From contig NW_003314264.1 in the NCBI RefSeq assembly GCF_000143415.4, positions 2,329,444 through 2,393,443 on the forward strand: a stretch of DNA of 64,000 nt. Reading direction: 5' to 3'. The translations under genes and the position numbers were made by a program. How positions within the stretch are numbered: position 1 is the stretch's first letter; every line of letters starts with the position of its first letter. Origin of the DNA: Selaginella moellendorffii (lineage: Eukaryota > Streptophyta > Lycopodiopsida > Selaginellales > Selaginellaceae). The notes under the pieces are model-generated. The model saw nothing but the letters and a program-made list of their open reading frames with translations. It was not told where the DNA came from and did not search any database. Shown one piece after another: positions 34,687 through 46,724 of the stretch.

Positions 34687-36622
34687 TGTAAGTGACTAAA
34701 TTTTCCATTCTACTTTAACCACTCAACCACACCTCCGACCACTTAGAGGAGTCTTACTCACAACCTCCATAAGTCCTATTTTGGACATAGGGACTTACTA
34801 GCCCCAAGAATGGCATCCATGCCACTCAACCATTGCACTTGGCCCAAGTGCTCCATGTGTCCGATCCTATGACCGACACCCCAAGGTACCATCGACATAT
34901 CAGCCTGTTACGCTAAGGCCACACTCTTCACCTTGGCCACACCGGTGGTCTACCACCACTTGCATCACAGTCTCATCTCCCAAAGACTGGGCCATCCATC
35001 CATGAATGATCATTCCAGATCCACTCCTTAGCATCCTTAGGACGCCCACAGACATGGGGATTAGCCTTCCCCATTATCCCTTTTCCAGTCCCCACCAAAT
35101 CCCTTTTTATTCATGGCCGTGTTCGCCAACATTGCCACTAGATCAAGGCCCACAAGCCCGACCACTAAGTCCCACGGTCCACTGAGACGTCCTCCTCACA
35201 TGACCATATCCTTGGTCTCTACACTAAAGGACAACTCCTCTTCTTTTTCACAATCTAGGACTTTGGGATAACATTTCGAAACACTGTGGCCTTACGCAAG
35301 CCTCATGGGTACTCTCCCCACCTTCCGCCTTTGGGTGCTCTAGCCATGGGCTTAGAGCGAGGTTTCGTTGAGCCACGCCTGGTATCCAAGTAGGTAGTGC
35401 CACCCACACTTGGACTGGGAGCATTGGCCAGTCGATCTCCCGAGGGAACTAGAGCTGGATCTTGAACACTTCACCAAGCTACCCCGCTTGTCAGTCTGTG
35501 TTCACTCTAGTCTTGGACTTCCCAGTGGGCAGCTCATCACCCAACACTGGGTACAGCCTCTCTAGGCCAAACTGGCCTTTCCTGGCCAAACTGGCTCCAC
35601 TGCAGTCCTCCCCCTTACTATACTTTTGGAGCTCACCAAACCCCTAAGGGTCTGGGAGACGAACGCTTTGGGCTTTCACCCTCTCAGACTCGAACTCGGA
35701 CTCGGACTCAAACTCAGACTCGGACTCAGACTCGGACTCGGACTCGGTCTCGGGCTCGGGCTCAGTCTTGGCCTCGGGCTCGGTCTCGGTCTCGGTCCCG
35801 ATCTTGGTCTCGGTCTCGGTCCCGGTCCCGGTCTCAGTCCCGGTCTCGGTCTCGGTCCCAATCTCTGTCTTGACCTCGGACTCCATCTCGGGTCCTTCTC
35901 AGACTCCATCTCAGATTCCATCTCGGACTCCATCTCGGGTCCATCCCAGACTCCATCTCAGACTCCATCTCAAGTCCACCTCAAACTCCAACTCGGGTCC
36001 ATCTCGGACTCCACCTCGGACTCCATCTCGGGTCCATCTCGGACTCCATCTCGGGTCCACCTTAGACTCCAACTCGGGTCCATCTCGGACTCCATCTCGG
36101 GTCCATCTCGGACTCCATCTTGGGTCCACCTTGGACTCCAACTCGGGTCCATCTCGGACTCCATCTTGGGTCCACCTCGGACTCCACCTCGGACTCCATC
36201 TCGGACTCCATCTCGGGTCCATCTCGGACTCCACCTCGGACTCCATCTCAGGTCCATCTCGGACTTCATCTCGGGTCCACCTTGGACTCCAACTTGGGTC
36301 CATCTCAGACTCCATCTCGGGTCCACCTCAGACTCCACCTCGGGTCCATCTCAAACTCCACCTCGGACTCCATCTTAGGTCCATCTCGGACTCTTCCACG
36401 TGTCATGTGTTGGTCCTTTTGGGTCTCTTTTTAGGGCCTTGCTTATTGCTCACTTTGTGCTTATTCCTCGAGCACTTTGTTGGGAGTTCCACTCCCGCTC
36501 TTGACCTTTCAAGTCGAAGCTTTTAGTCCAAACGTGTTATGCTCGTTTGGCTTTCGCTTCGGCCACTACCACATGGCACCCTTCCGGCTCCACTTTGGGG
36601 CTTAGGGATTTTGTATCTCACA
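34687..36622 (-). mobile_element. Family A solo LTR, minus strand, perfect target duplication
   Basis: A 1936-bp LTR (minus-strand start TGTGAGATACAAAATCCC at 36622, end at 34687) is flanked by CATCG at 34682-34686 and 36623-36627. No primer binding site or internal sequence adjoins, hence a solo LTR. Arrays at about 35685-36395 follow the family block order. ORFs of 250-252 residues on the plus strand and 122-134 on the minus strand are products of the stop-free arrays. Confidence 0.92.
35685..36395 (-). repeat. LTR-borne tandem arrays in the 35-kb solo LTR
   Basis: This is the longest uninterrupted array in the window (about 700 bp). On the minus strand: GAGATGGA(GTCC/CCC) units, with GAGGTGGAGTCC variants grouped in a higher-order pattern, then GGGACC/GAGACC, then GAGTCC hexamers. 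Confidence 0.9.
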
Positions 36623-36902
36623 CATCGATCATATTACTCATTTGCGGAGAGTTGCCACTATTGTAGTTCTCAAGGACTTTGATGCAATTCGGTGGAATCT
36701 TGTTCATGCATAGGATCAATATCATTTGCTTTCCATCAAGGGAAACCTTGAAAGCCCATATAAAATATCTAGTATGTATGACAAACTTGTATTTGCCGGT
36801 ATACATAAAGTCTTTCTTGTATGCTAGGAGAAATTTCTTGCCGATGTTGAGATTGTATGGCTTCTCTATAATCTTTGAAAGCTCGTAAATTTCTAACTTC
36901 AT
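36623..36902 (-). pseudogene. Unrecognised reading frame split by the solo LTR
   Basis: A minus-strand frame of 94 codons starts at 36902 (begins MKLEIYELSKIIEKPYNL). It runs with no stop up to the LTR junction. If the LTR and one CATCG copy are discounted, the same frame continues for about 30 more codons at 34686-34590 before a stop. No family recognised. The persistence of the frame across the insertion suggests it was open when the LTR arrived, but an ORF of about 125 codons in AT-rich DNA can be chance. Confidence 0.35.
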
Positions 36903-39900
36903 ATAGCCACTTGTCTAGCTCTTTAGTCCTCTTCTAAGTCAAATTGAGAAGACTCACTCTGATCATGCTAAGGGATATGGGATTGAAGATGAAGTCTTTG
37001 GTGATGTTGTGCACTTGTGTGCTCCATTATTTCCCCATTCCTTGATTAAATGTTAAGTGATCTTAGTTCAAATCTCTAACTTGAATTTTCTTTTTCTTCT
37101 TATTGTTTTCTTGATAGAGCTTGTTTTCTTTTGATCTTATGCACAATTGTTTATGAGTGTGGTCTTGTTTTGGTCTAAAACTTTCACATTGTGCCATTTC
37201 ATGAATCTTTGAGTTGAGTTCTCAAGCTTGATTTAAGAAAATCTTCTTAGAGTTGTCTTTTTTGTATTTGAACCTTGAAATTCTTCTTTAAGTTGAATTC
37301 TTAAATTTGAATTCTAAGATTTGTCTTTCTATTAAAATTTTGATCTTGATTCTATTTTGTTTTATCTATGTCAAAGTTTTGAGTTTTGTGCTTAAAGTTC
37401 TTGGATTCTAACTAAAGATAATTGGCTCAAAAAAAAAATCAAGATGGGAAGGATCATTTCAACCATTTAAAACTTTAGGAATGGTAGTAATTGCAACATT
37501 TCACAATGAATATCTTCATATTATCAATATCAACAAGGTTAGGAAATATTGATTAATGGATACTAATCTTAACAATGATTTAAGAAGGAATAAGCAAAAA
37601 TTATAACTTTAAAACCCAGCCACTCAAGAACTACAACCTTAAAACTCAGAAATACATTCTTGAAACTAAAGAACTTGATCTTCAATTTTAAGTTCTTCAC
37701 TTTTCTTGAGTATTTTTTAGTATCATAGTCAATTTTTTTCTAGCTTGAATGGCTATGCATCTAGATTGTTTGTAATTGTTCTTCATCGAGTTTCTTTAAC
37801 ATTACTAATCTTTTCTTGATTGATTCCCCTTTATTGCTCTCGTATTGTATTACCATTCATAATGAAGGAACAATGTACTTGAGTGGTGTTAAAGTTTTTA
37901 GGTTGTAGGTGAGTTTAAATAATCTTGAATGAGATCATCCTAGTAATTTTTATTTATTTTCATGATCTTCTTAAGTATATTCTTAAGGGTCTTACTTGTA
38001 AATTTGGCCTAGATAATATGGTATTAAAGCTTTGTACTTTATTGTGGACTCTTTGAGTTAGAATATTGATAGTCTTATTTAAGTTTCCATTGTTGAAAAA
38101 GTTTGAGAAGAGTCATAGGATAAAGTTCTGGAGTCTACTTTTTCAGTGCATACTTGGTTCTGTAACAGATAGTACATTCTCAATAAAATTTTGCTAAAGC
38201 ATGCTAGAGTGTTGGCCACTAAAGTTCTACTTGTAAAATCTTTTGAGCTGTGATTTCTTCTACAAAATTTCCTTCTACTTGTCTGCAATGAGTTTCTTTA
38301 AGTAAATCTTGAATTTCATCATATTATACACAACTTCATAGTTTGTTATTTTTTCCTGACTTATATTATCTTCCTCCTATAATTAAATATGGTCTTATTC
38401 TCAAGATAAATTGTTTGTATTAGTCAAAGGTGGTGTACTAAATCTATAGTCAAGTAGTAGTAAATATCATTTATCGCATGTTATTTGCCAAGCTTATGGA
38501 TAATTTCAAAGTTGTATTCTTAAAGGAGTAAAAATTATCAAATAATTATGCTAGTGAGGATGGTTTTATTAAGAAGCTGTAGAATTGCTATGTAATCCAC
38601 CATGATATTTACTTTATTGCCAAGTAAATAATGTTAAAACTTCTAAAGTGTGTAGACCATTCTAAAATCTTATTTTTTCTATGGTGATGTAATTCATTTT
38701 AGCTCAAATGAGGTTTTAGTTGGTTGGTCTATTTTTAAGATCTTCCTATTATTATGAAAGAATCTCTTTTATTGTGTAATCTGAGCTGTCGACTTCAATA
38801 TTGAAATTTTATTATAGTTTGGTTATGCAAGTATTGGTTATGCAACTAGTGGTGGTAAGTTTTGTTTTAAATATTCTAAATTTTGTTTTGTTAACTCTTT
38901 GGTTTTATTGATTTGATTTTAAATGAATTGTTGTTTCTTAAGTATTTATTTTTCAAAAAAATTTTAAGTTGTTTCTTGAGATTCTTATTCTTTTTAGAAA
39001 TTTTGTTAATAGTTATATTAGTTTCTAAGTTGTTATTAACACTTATCTTTACGATCATTTGTTGATAGAACTTCTTTAAACTTTATATATACTATATATA
39101 TTTATGTTACTAAGTTAGTAAATCTTTATAGTGCTTTATATAATATATGAATATTTATATATAATTTTTAATGCCTTCTTTATTGCCTTGTTTGATACTC
39201 TTGAGTTATTTAAAATGTTTAACTATAGTCATTCCATGTTAGTATTTTTCTTTGAATCTTTTTATCTTGTCACCAAAATTGAGTTTTTTGTTATGGTTGT
39301 AGTACCATTTAAGTGCTTTGCCTTTAAGAGTGAATAGAAATAAGGTTTATTATTATCTTGTTACTAATTAACTTTAATGATCAAGTTAAATTTTTAGAGA
39401 TGTTTCTTGGCACTTTTAGTTTTTCTGCCAGTGAAAATCAGATAAGTGATTATATTGTTATATAGTGTTTTGAGTTGATAAAAGCCATTCTTTACCTTTA
39501 GTTTAAACTTATTTTTTTGGTAGTTGTATATGATTTAAAATTATTGGTGTAATCTTAAGTCTTTAGTGATGTTAAGTCTTATTCTAAATCTTCTATTTTT
39601 ATTTTATTGAGTCTTTGATTTTTTCTATATTATTTTGACATAATTCACCAACTTATATAGTTTAATTTGTTTTGTTGTAGTTGTTGATGATGTTATTAAA
39701 GATTTTTCCTTGAGTTTAAGTGTTCTTTTCTTATATCTACTTTCTTGAGTTTTTTGTTTTAAATTTGTTTTTCTTGAGTTCATCTTTTAGTATTTGAAAT
39801 ATGATGTTCTTGTAAAGGAAATTATGTATAGTTATATAATTATATAGTATAAATTAACACAATCTTATGTATTGGTATTTATATTGAATCACGATCCACT

Positions 39901-42900
39901 ACTTGCCAATTTTAGAATCAAATATAAGTGCATACTCCTTTATGAGTCCTTATCATAGTAAATTTTAAAAAATGTTTATAACTTATCTTTAATTGTAATG
40001 TGTTTAATTTTTCATATCCTCACTATAAAAGTCCATACTTTCCAATCAATAGTTATATTTTAAGTTAGGTAATGATTGTATTCAAAATGTTGTTATTTTC
40101 AATGTTGTTGAAATAAGTTTAAAAATTATTGATTTATATATGCTTTTATCTTCAATCATTATCTATTCATCAAGATAGATTCCAGTAAATGTTTTTACCT
40201 AAAAGCTTGTATCTATCATTTTTTCACCCAAATTTTATTTTATTTTTTTCATCAGCTAACTCATGTATAGTTGCACTAACAAATATAACGTATCCCTAAA
40301 AGAATATTTGTATAATGATATTTTTGATTTCTTGAAGTAAAAAAGTTGGAAGTCTCTTATAGATTCAATTAACTTCATCTTGTGCTTATTATATTTCTTT
40401 TCTTTGACAAATATATTCTCAATCTAGGTAGATGTATAAAAAATGTAAGAAATCTCAAGGATAAGTCTTTCACATATAAAACTACTTGTTGAAAAAATCT
40501 ATACTAAACACTATTTGAAAGTTTAGTATTTTCAACACTACCAAGTCTAGTCTTTCTTTCCATTTGAATATCTTTCAACCTTTGCAATTGTGCTTGCCTT
40601 CAATTCATGGTAAAGTAAGGAGGCCTCTACTCAAATTTTTCATCCATATGATAGAATTTTCACTTGCTAGATGTTATATCAAATTATAATTAGTATTACA
40701 AATCACTCATAATCTATATTCATTACTAATACTTTTCCCACTGTAAGTCACTCCCACCATTCCAAATTCTCTAGAGAATTTATAAAGAAAATTAATGACA
40801 TTGAGTCTGGAAGTTTTAACTTTTTTTAACTTACAATTTCATGGATACTCATATTTTATCCCCTTAATCTTTTAGTTGTTAGTCACTATCCTCAACATCT
40901 CTTGAGTTTTCTATTGCTCTAAGAAATTCCATAACTTCTACTCCACATCAACCCCAAAAATCTACTCATAACCACTTTGATTAATCATCTCATTGCATAT
41001 GCAACCATTTCCTTACTCCCACAATCACCTTCACAACTTGTCCTCCAAGAAACCACCATCTTTATAGCAGAAAAAAAACCATTATTCAAAACACCTCCTC
41101 TTAGTTGTATATATTTTCTTGCTTGAGAAAGTAAAACTTAGAGGCTCTACAAAACTTAAACTCTAGCAAGTGACTTCTCAAGAGTGCTAGAGTATTCATG
41201 TAGTCACTAATAAGTTTTGTTTTGTCTAGCAAAAGCTTTATTATGTTCATCTTTCCTTGGAATGCTAGCTTGTGTAATGACTTATGTTGTGAACTCTTTA
41301 GCTAAGTATTAAAGTTCATGTTCATATCTTAAAAAAAAAACTCCCAAGACTTCCAAACTATCACCCTGGCATGCCTCATGCATTCTTCCTGCACAATTAT
41401 AGCCCAAAAGCACACTATGGTTGCTTTTCTTGACATAGATATGGCATAATCAAAGCACTTCTATATTTGGATTAAAGTTTTAGGTTGCTTTATCAATAAT
41501 GAACACCATGCCCAACTCAACCAACATAAGAGATTTACTAGCAAAATTCTCTAAATGTCCACTATCATATTCTTTGTTAGCTACCAAGTTTTAGGGGTTG
41601 GAACTTTAGGAAAATGTAAAGAGTTTGTGCATTGACTCATCAAGTTTTAAGTTAATCTAAAACAATGAGTGATCTCATATATTTGATTCACACACTTAGT
41701 ACAAAAAGTGTTAAACCCTAAACTTTCTAACGTGGCAATTAAGTTGATATTAAAAATCATATATCATACTAATGTACAAAACTATGTCAATGTTGTAAGT
41801 TGTGTTCAAAGATTATTACATATGTATTTAAATAAATCAAACATGCATGCATTTTAGTTGATTTAGTTCTAGTATAATAAAATTCTCTACCACACCACCC
41901 ACCCCAAAACATGCCATCACATTTTGATTGTCATATCTAAGGATCAACAATCAATTACAAGCATAACATTATCAATAAATTTATTTTATATAATTTTTAA
42001 GGTGTATAAAGTTATATTTTCATTTTAAGATGATCTAATTACATTTAAGAACTTAATCTTTAATAATACATCAAATATCTTATTTATTTAATTACTTGGG
42101 ATTTAGGAATAAGTATATTAGTTGAGGTTTAGACCCTTACTTATATACAATAATGGATGGACTAGATTTATTCTTAAATGGACAATCCATATGCTATAGT
42201 ACTATAATTAGTGTATACTTAACTAAGGTAATATATGTATATTCATATATATATTTACAAACCTTATCACCTTTAAAAAATGAAAAAGTGATGATAATAA
42301 GTCCAGTGGAACATTTAGAGCTTTTATTAGGCAATTTTAAATTACCATAAGAATCTACAGTTCCCTTAAAACCACTAATAAAGTTGTTAACAACTATGAC
42401 TGAAACAAAACCTAAAGCCATGGTATAAATATCAATTGATTACAGAATCCTGATGAATTAATTGCAACTCCATATGCAGTTGTCAAATGTTAAAACCAAC
42501 TTTAAAGCCATAACTTTGAAGCAAAGTAAAAGACTTCGAGAACATACATCCCATGTTTAAATTTACCTATCGATAATTTTCCAAGAACACTATTAATTTG
42601 GACTCACAACTATAAATAAAACTTACCTTTACATTTTTTCATTAGTTAATATCTAAAATCTATATTAACTCAGACTTATAACTTTTGTCTTTGCCTAACA
42701 CTATATATAAAACATCAAACTCACTCCATTTGTCCTTCATGTTCTTTATATCTCTTAAAGGAAAAAAAAGTTTTGAAACATTAGCTTCATTCAGATTTAT
42801 CTAATATCTATATTCAACTTCACTCCATTATTGCATTTGTTCAGCTTCACTATATTGGGGTAAAAATTTTCATTTAAACTCACTATATTCATCCTCACTC

Positions 42901-43446
42901 CATTGTCAAGGTTAAACTCTTGTTTGTTCCTTTTATCTTCTCCTTCGAAAAAAAAAAAGTTTAAAATATAAAAGGAAAAAAGGAGAAAGTAAGAAAAAAG
43001 ACAAAGGAGCATTGGAAGAGGAATTTTGAATAATTATCAAAATAAAAATGGGGAGAAAAATAAAAAACATGTTCAAAGCTTGGAGAATAAAAAATTTGCT
43101 ATGATAAAATACTTTGGTTAGCATGAAATAAATAATAAATTCACATTGCTCAACTTCTTCAACATACAATTCAACATTTAAAACAGGAAAATCAATGGAA
43201 AAATCTACACTCTCAAGGGAATATATAAACCCTTTAGTAGTAATAGTAAAACAAAAACTTTCAATGGCATTTACAATTGAGGATATGCACTTAATTTAAA
43301 AATATGTGATGATCAAAATAAGAAAAATGATATATTTTGTCTTTAGGTTACATGTTATATTCTATATCTAAAAAAAATCCATTACTTTTTTCATTTTAAA
43401 ATAAGTGAAGTGAAATTTCAAAGCGTTTATGGCAGAATTTACCTAC
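36903..43446. other. Long AT-rich intergenic region
   Basis: About 6.5 kb of AT-rich sequence with homopolymer runs and many stops in all frames. Strand bias changes from T-rich (about 36900-40200) to more A/C-rich (40500-43400), which may mark old, unrecognisable element remnants. I see no gene, RNA gene or terminal repeats. The largest ORFs here (under 100 codons) look like chance. Confidence 0.5.
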
Positions 43447-43455
43447 TAGGGTTTT
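43447..43455 (+). promoter_or_regulatory. Telo-box near the BolA-like start
   Basis: TAGGGTTTT (reverse AAAACCCTA) lies 16 bp upstream of the ATG at 43471. Similar boxes lie next to most gene starts in 43-60 kb. Confidence 0.45.
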
Positions 43456-43470
43456 GGCTTACTTGTATCA

Positions 43471-44013
43471 ATGGCGATGGCGTCTTGGAGCCCCAGCTCT
43501 GTGCGGTGCTCTCCCTTGCCGCCTAAGCGATTGCGGCATCCGGTCGCCTCGGTGATGGAGCGCAAGGTGCTGCATTGCTCTCGATCGATCATATTTCTGG
43601 CATTTTGTGAGTTTTCTCGGCGGTGCTTGTGTCTTCAGATCCGGGAAAAGCTTGGAGCAGACAATGTTGTGGTCAAGGATGCGTATGGCGATGGAGAGTA
43701 TCTGAGGTGCGGATTTCGTTAATTTCCCGTGGAATCTTGTTGTTTACATTTTCCTGTTCGTTCTTTTCTTTCTGACAGCATCAGCGTCGTCGCATCGGTG
43801 TTCCAGGGAAAATCGAAGATAGATCGCCAGAAGATGGTCTACAAAGCTGTGTGGGATGAAGTTAAATATCAGGAGCACGTCATTGAGCAAATCAGGATGG
43901 AGACTCCTGAAGAAGCGTCGGGTAAACTGAACTCTATACAAGGCTTGAGATTGATCAATTTCTTCGTTTTTTTATTGTTCTTTTTGACAGGATTGGAGCA
44001 GACACATCTCTAA
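43471..44013 (+). CDS. BolA-like protein, diverged BOLA4 paralogue
   Basis: Four exons: 43471-43566, 43639-43706, 43779-43921 and 43991-44013 (TAA), 109 residues. BolA proteins partner monothiol glutaredoxins in iron-sulfur cluster handling. Seen: a 32-residue Arg/Ser-rich start that could be a short organelle transit peptide, then [19 protein letters not shown], then VFQGKSKIDRQKMVYKAVW and the C-terminal EHVIEQ with the family's conserved His. Exon 2 is 68 nt with the same phases as exon 2 of the BOLA4 gene at 51046-51813, so the two are paralogues. Where BOLA4 has GDGRHVSI this copy has GDGEYLSI, losing a histidine in the loop proposed to bind the cluster. The last exon (7 codons) is the least certain part. 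Confidence 0.75.
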
Positions 44014-44541
44014 ATCCAGGCAAGTGTTCACATCCTTGCAACATTGTGTAGATTTTTCCTTTTCTCTTTCAGGATATATGAAAGACTTAGTTTCCCCGTT
44101 GTGTGTAAAAGTACCTTGTACCCTGGCTGCCGCGGCTGCAATGTCAAATGAATCAACAAAAGCAACTTTTGTTCGCTGCCGCGCGGTATTTAGTATTTTT
44201 ATTCTTATCACATTGCATGTGTTTGGCAAGCTTTAACATGTCTTTGTCGAATTTTCTTGGCATGTGAGCGGGATGTGATCTGCGAAGATCTTTTGCAAGG
44301 TGTACGACAGCGCAGTAAGAATTTTGGACCTTAGCTTAAATAGGTGTCTTATTAATCACGGTCATTAGTCAGAACACTAGTTTGAGCGATGCGATTGGAA
44401 ATCACGTTCGCAACTTTTGCAGGAAACAAAAACAAAAGAAAAAAACTCATCTCCAAGAGCCTATAGTCTGTACAGCAGAATCCAAACTTGTGGAGTCGGC
44501 AAGGTACTCGCGCAATATGTGGAGTGAATTTTTATATTTCC
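44014..44541. other. Intergenic between convergent BolA-like and LRR genes
   Basis: It probably holds both 3' UTRs. A GCAAGT...TTTCAG pair (44021-44073) could be a 3' UTR intron of the BolA-like gene. Nothing else recognised. Confidence 0.35.
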
Positions 44542-45930
44542 TCACAGCCTCTGCATCTGTAGGAGCAAGATCGCGAAAACATGAAAGACTGCCGACGAGA
44601 AGCTCGCTACACTGTTGCTAGCAGGCAAACCGGCTGGAGATCCACCCTGTGTCGAGGACGAAAGTGAACTGCAAGGTGCTAATCCCAAGGCATCCGGGAC
44701 GTCACTCACCATCGAGTGCTCGTAGCACAGTCCTGTGTTATTCCTGACGATGAGATTGCGTCCAAGCCTTCCGACTAAACTCGAAGTGAATGGAACCGGG
44801 CCGAACAAGGAGTTTGCGCTGAGATTCATGTGGTAGAGGTTTGGCAGCGTGCCGATGTTGGAAGGGATCCGTCCGGAGAACTGGTTGCCGTCGAGAGACA
44901 GGGAATTGAGCTTCTGCAACGCACCGATAGACGCTGGTATTGGTCCGGCGTAGCGTGAATTGGAGAGACCGACTGCGATTAAGTTCCCGAGACTGTCCCA
45001 GATGTTCGGAAGCTCCGCACCGATGAGATTGCTTCCGAGAAACAGATACTGGAGGCTGGCGAGCTGTCCCAACTTGTCCGGAAGACGGCCGCTGAGATTG
45101 TTATAGCTCAAGTCGAGGAACTGGAGAGCCTGGAGGTTGCAGATATCATCAGCAATTGGACCCTGTAGCCGGTTGTGACTCAAGTCCATCTTCCGGAGCT
45201 CCGCAAGCGAATACAGCTGAGACGGGATCTCTCCGGTTAGCTTGTTCTCACTCAAGTCGAGTATGACGAGACTCGTCAGGCCGCCAATGGTTAGAGGGAC
45301 GCGACCAGCGAGACGATTGTGACTAAGAACCAGCTGCCTCAGAGTTTGCAAGTTGCCTACCTCCGCTGGGATCGCTCCTTCCAGACTGTTCTCCGCAAGG
45401 ACGAGCCTCTCCAAGCTGGTGAGATTTCCCAGTTCCACGGGGATGGTGCCTACGAGAGAAGGATTGTTCTGGAAAGTGAGGTGCTGGAGCGTGTCCTTGA
45501 GCTGGATTATCTCCGGGGGTATGGACACAGGCGAGTGGACGAAGCACTTGTAGAAGAAGAGCTTCTTGAGGTGCTTGAATCTGAAAATTGCGGGGTGGAT
45601 GGAGGCGTTGAAGCTGCATGGAGGATTGTTGACGTAGTCGGACACCCAGCCGAGGTTGAGCTCCACGACGTGGTAGACGTTGTTGGAGTCGATGTCGCAG
45701 GTTATGCCGTGGGGGCCTCCGGTGCAGGGATCGCCTGGGAACATCCCCTTCCAATCAATCTCGTAGTTGATTCCCTGCAAGACTTGGAAGACGGCCGCTG
45801 CTTCGACTGGATCTGTGACCGGCTCCTCCTGAGCGTTCATCTGCTGCGACCGAGACAAGACTACGAGGCAGAAGCTCAAGAGCAGGAGGAAGAGCGAAGA
45901 CGAGGAGGAAACGAAAGCCGCCGCCGCCAT
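44542..45930 (-). CDS. Leucine-rich repeat receptor-like protein, PII-2/RLP29 type
   Basis: An intronless ORF of 462 residues. Residues 1-28 are a signal peptide (LFLLLLSFCLVVLS). A plant LRR N-cap follows with the paired-cysteine pattern (DPCTGGPHGITCD), then about ten 24-residue plant LRRs with the L..L.LS.N.L.G.IP consensus (for example LTSLERLVLAENSLEGAIP). The C-terminus ends in a Ser-rich stretch and a hydrophobic tail (AVFHVFAILLLQM), suggesting a GPI anchor rather than a transmembrane segment plus kinase. Architecture and length match the Arabidopsis PIRIFORMOSPORA INDICA-INSENSITIVE 2 / RLP29 group, which are plasma-membrane LRR proteins without a kinase domain. Specific ligand unknown. 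High GC and single exon contrast with its intron-rich neighbours. Confidence 0.88.
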   Translation of the reverse strand: MAAAAFVSSSSSLFLLLLSFCLVVLSRSQQMNAQEEPVTDPVEAAAVFQVLQGINYEIDWKGMFPGDPCTGGPHGITCDIDSNNVYHVVELNLGWVSDYVNNPPCSFNASIHPAIFRFKHLKKLFFYKCFVHSPVSIPPEIIQLKDTLQHLTFQNNPSLVGTIPVELGNLTSLERLVLAENSLEGAIPAEVGNLQTLRQLVLSHNRLAGRVPLTIGGLTSLVILDLSENKLTGEIPSQLYSLAELRKMDLSHNRLQGPIADDICNLQALQFLDLSYNNLSGRLPDKLGQLASLQYLFLGSNLIGAELPNIWDSLGNLIAVGLSNSRYAGPIPASIGALQKLNSLSLDGNQFSGRIPSNIGTLPNLYHMNLSANSLFGPVPFTSSLVGRLGRNLIVRNNTGLCYEHSMVSDVPDALGLAPCSSLSSSTQGGSPAGLPASNSVASFSSAVFHVFAILLLQMQRL

Positions 45931-45970
45931 GGCTTGTGGAAGTTCTCGAGGAAGGAGAAAGAGGTGCAGC

Positions 45971-45978
45971 CTTATAAG
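45971..45978 (-). promoter_or_regulatory. Possible TATA box of the LRR protein gene
   Basis: CTTATAAG lies 41 bp upstream of the ATG at 45930. If used, the 5' UTR would be very short, so this is only a candidate. Confidence 0.25.
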
Positions 45979-46688
45979 AGAAGATGGCTGCGCACACAGT
46001 GGATGGTGGGTGAATGAGCTCTCTCAAATAGTATGCGGAACTCACAGGGATTGGTAACCGGACCGGCCAACTGTTTTCCCAGTATGGAACTTTGCGGGCA
46101 GCTAAAGACAATGATTAGCCGCTGCGGCTCATTTATCTCAAAATGGCCAGACATCCTCGCTCCAAACAGGAGCAAAAGGTGGGACGAAGCGCCATTTATA
46201 CATGCGCAGCTGAGTGGAAGCTAGAGGCGATATCGGAATGTCAATGCAGAGCAGGAAACAGAACGGGCAAAGTTAGAAGAAAAAAAGGATGGGCAGCAGA
46301 AGCAAGAAACAAAAATCATCAACCGGGAAGCGGAAGTAGAAGTGGGGCTACAGTAAATGACAACAGAACATCGCTGTGATACGACTAAAGACAGGCACAG
46401 GGGAAGGCAGGCTTTACGCTCAGTCTGGGATTTATATACATATGTGGATCATGGAGGCGGCAGGCACAGGGAGGATCAGAATGGAGGCGGTCCTTTGTGC
46501 TGATAAAAGTCCAAACCACTCGAGAGAGAGCATCTACAGATTTGCGACAAACACTTCACAAAGAGGAGCAGGAACAGGAACAAGCTTCATATGGGGCCTG
46601 TTCATCGGCCAGTGGCGAGAGCATTATTTGCGGTGGATGAAGGTAACAAAGCGCCTGACTCTCTTGGTCCCCCTTCTCCCTCTTAACC

Positions 46689-46724
46689 CAGCCAGCCAAC
46701 CAGCCAGCCAGCCCGCCAGCCGAG
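46689..46724 (+). repeat. CAGC tetranucleotide microsatellite
   Basis: About nine imperfect CAGC/CCAG units, including CCAGCCAGCC, within the LRR gene's upstream region. Confidence 0.8.

Noticed and set aside
35626-36526. Plus-strand ORFs of 250 and 252 residues in two frames
   Set aside because: They come from the same LTR arrays in the 34.7-36.6 kb solo LTR, on the antisense strand.
45319-46017. A 232-residue plus-strand ORF
   Set aside because: It is antisense to the well-supported LRR gene and its composition mirrors the LRR codons.
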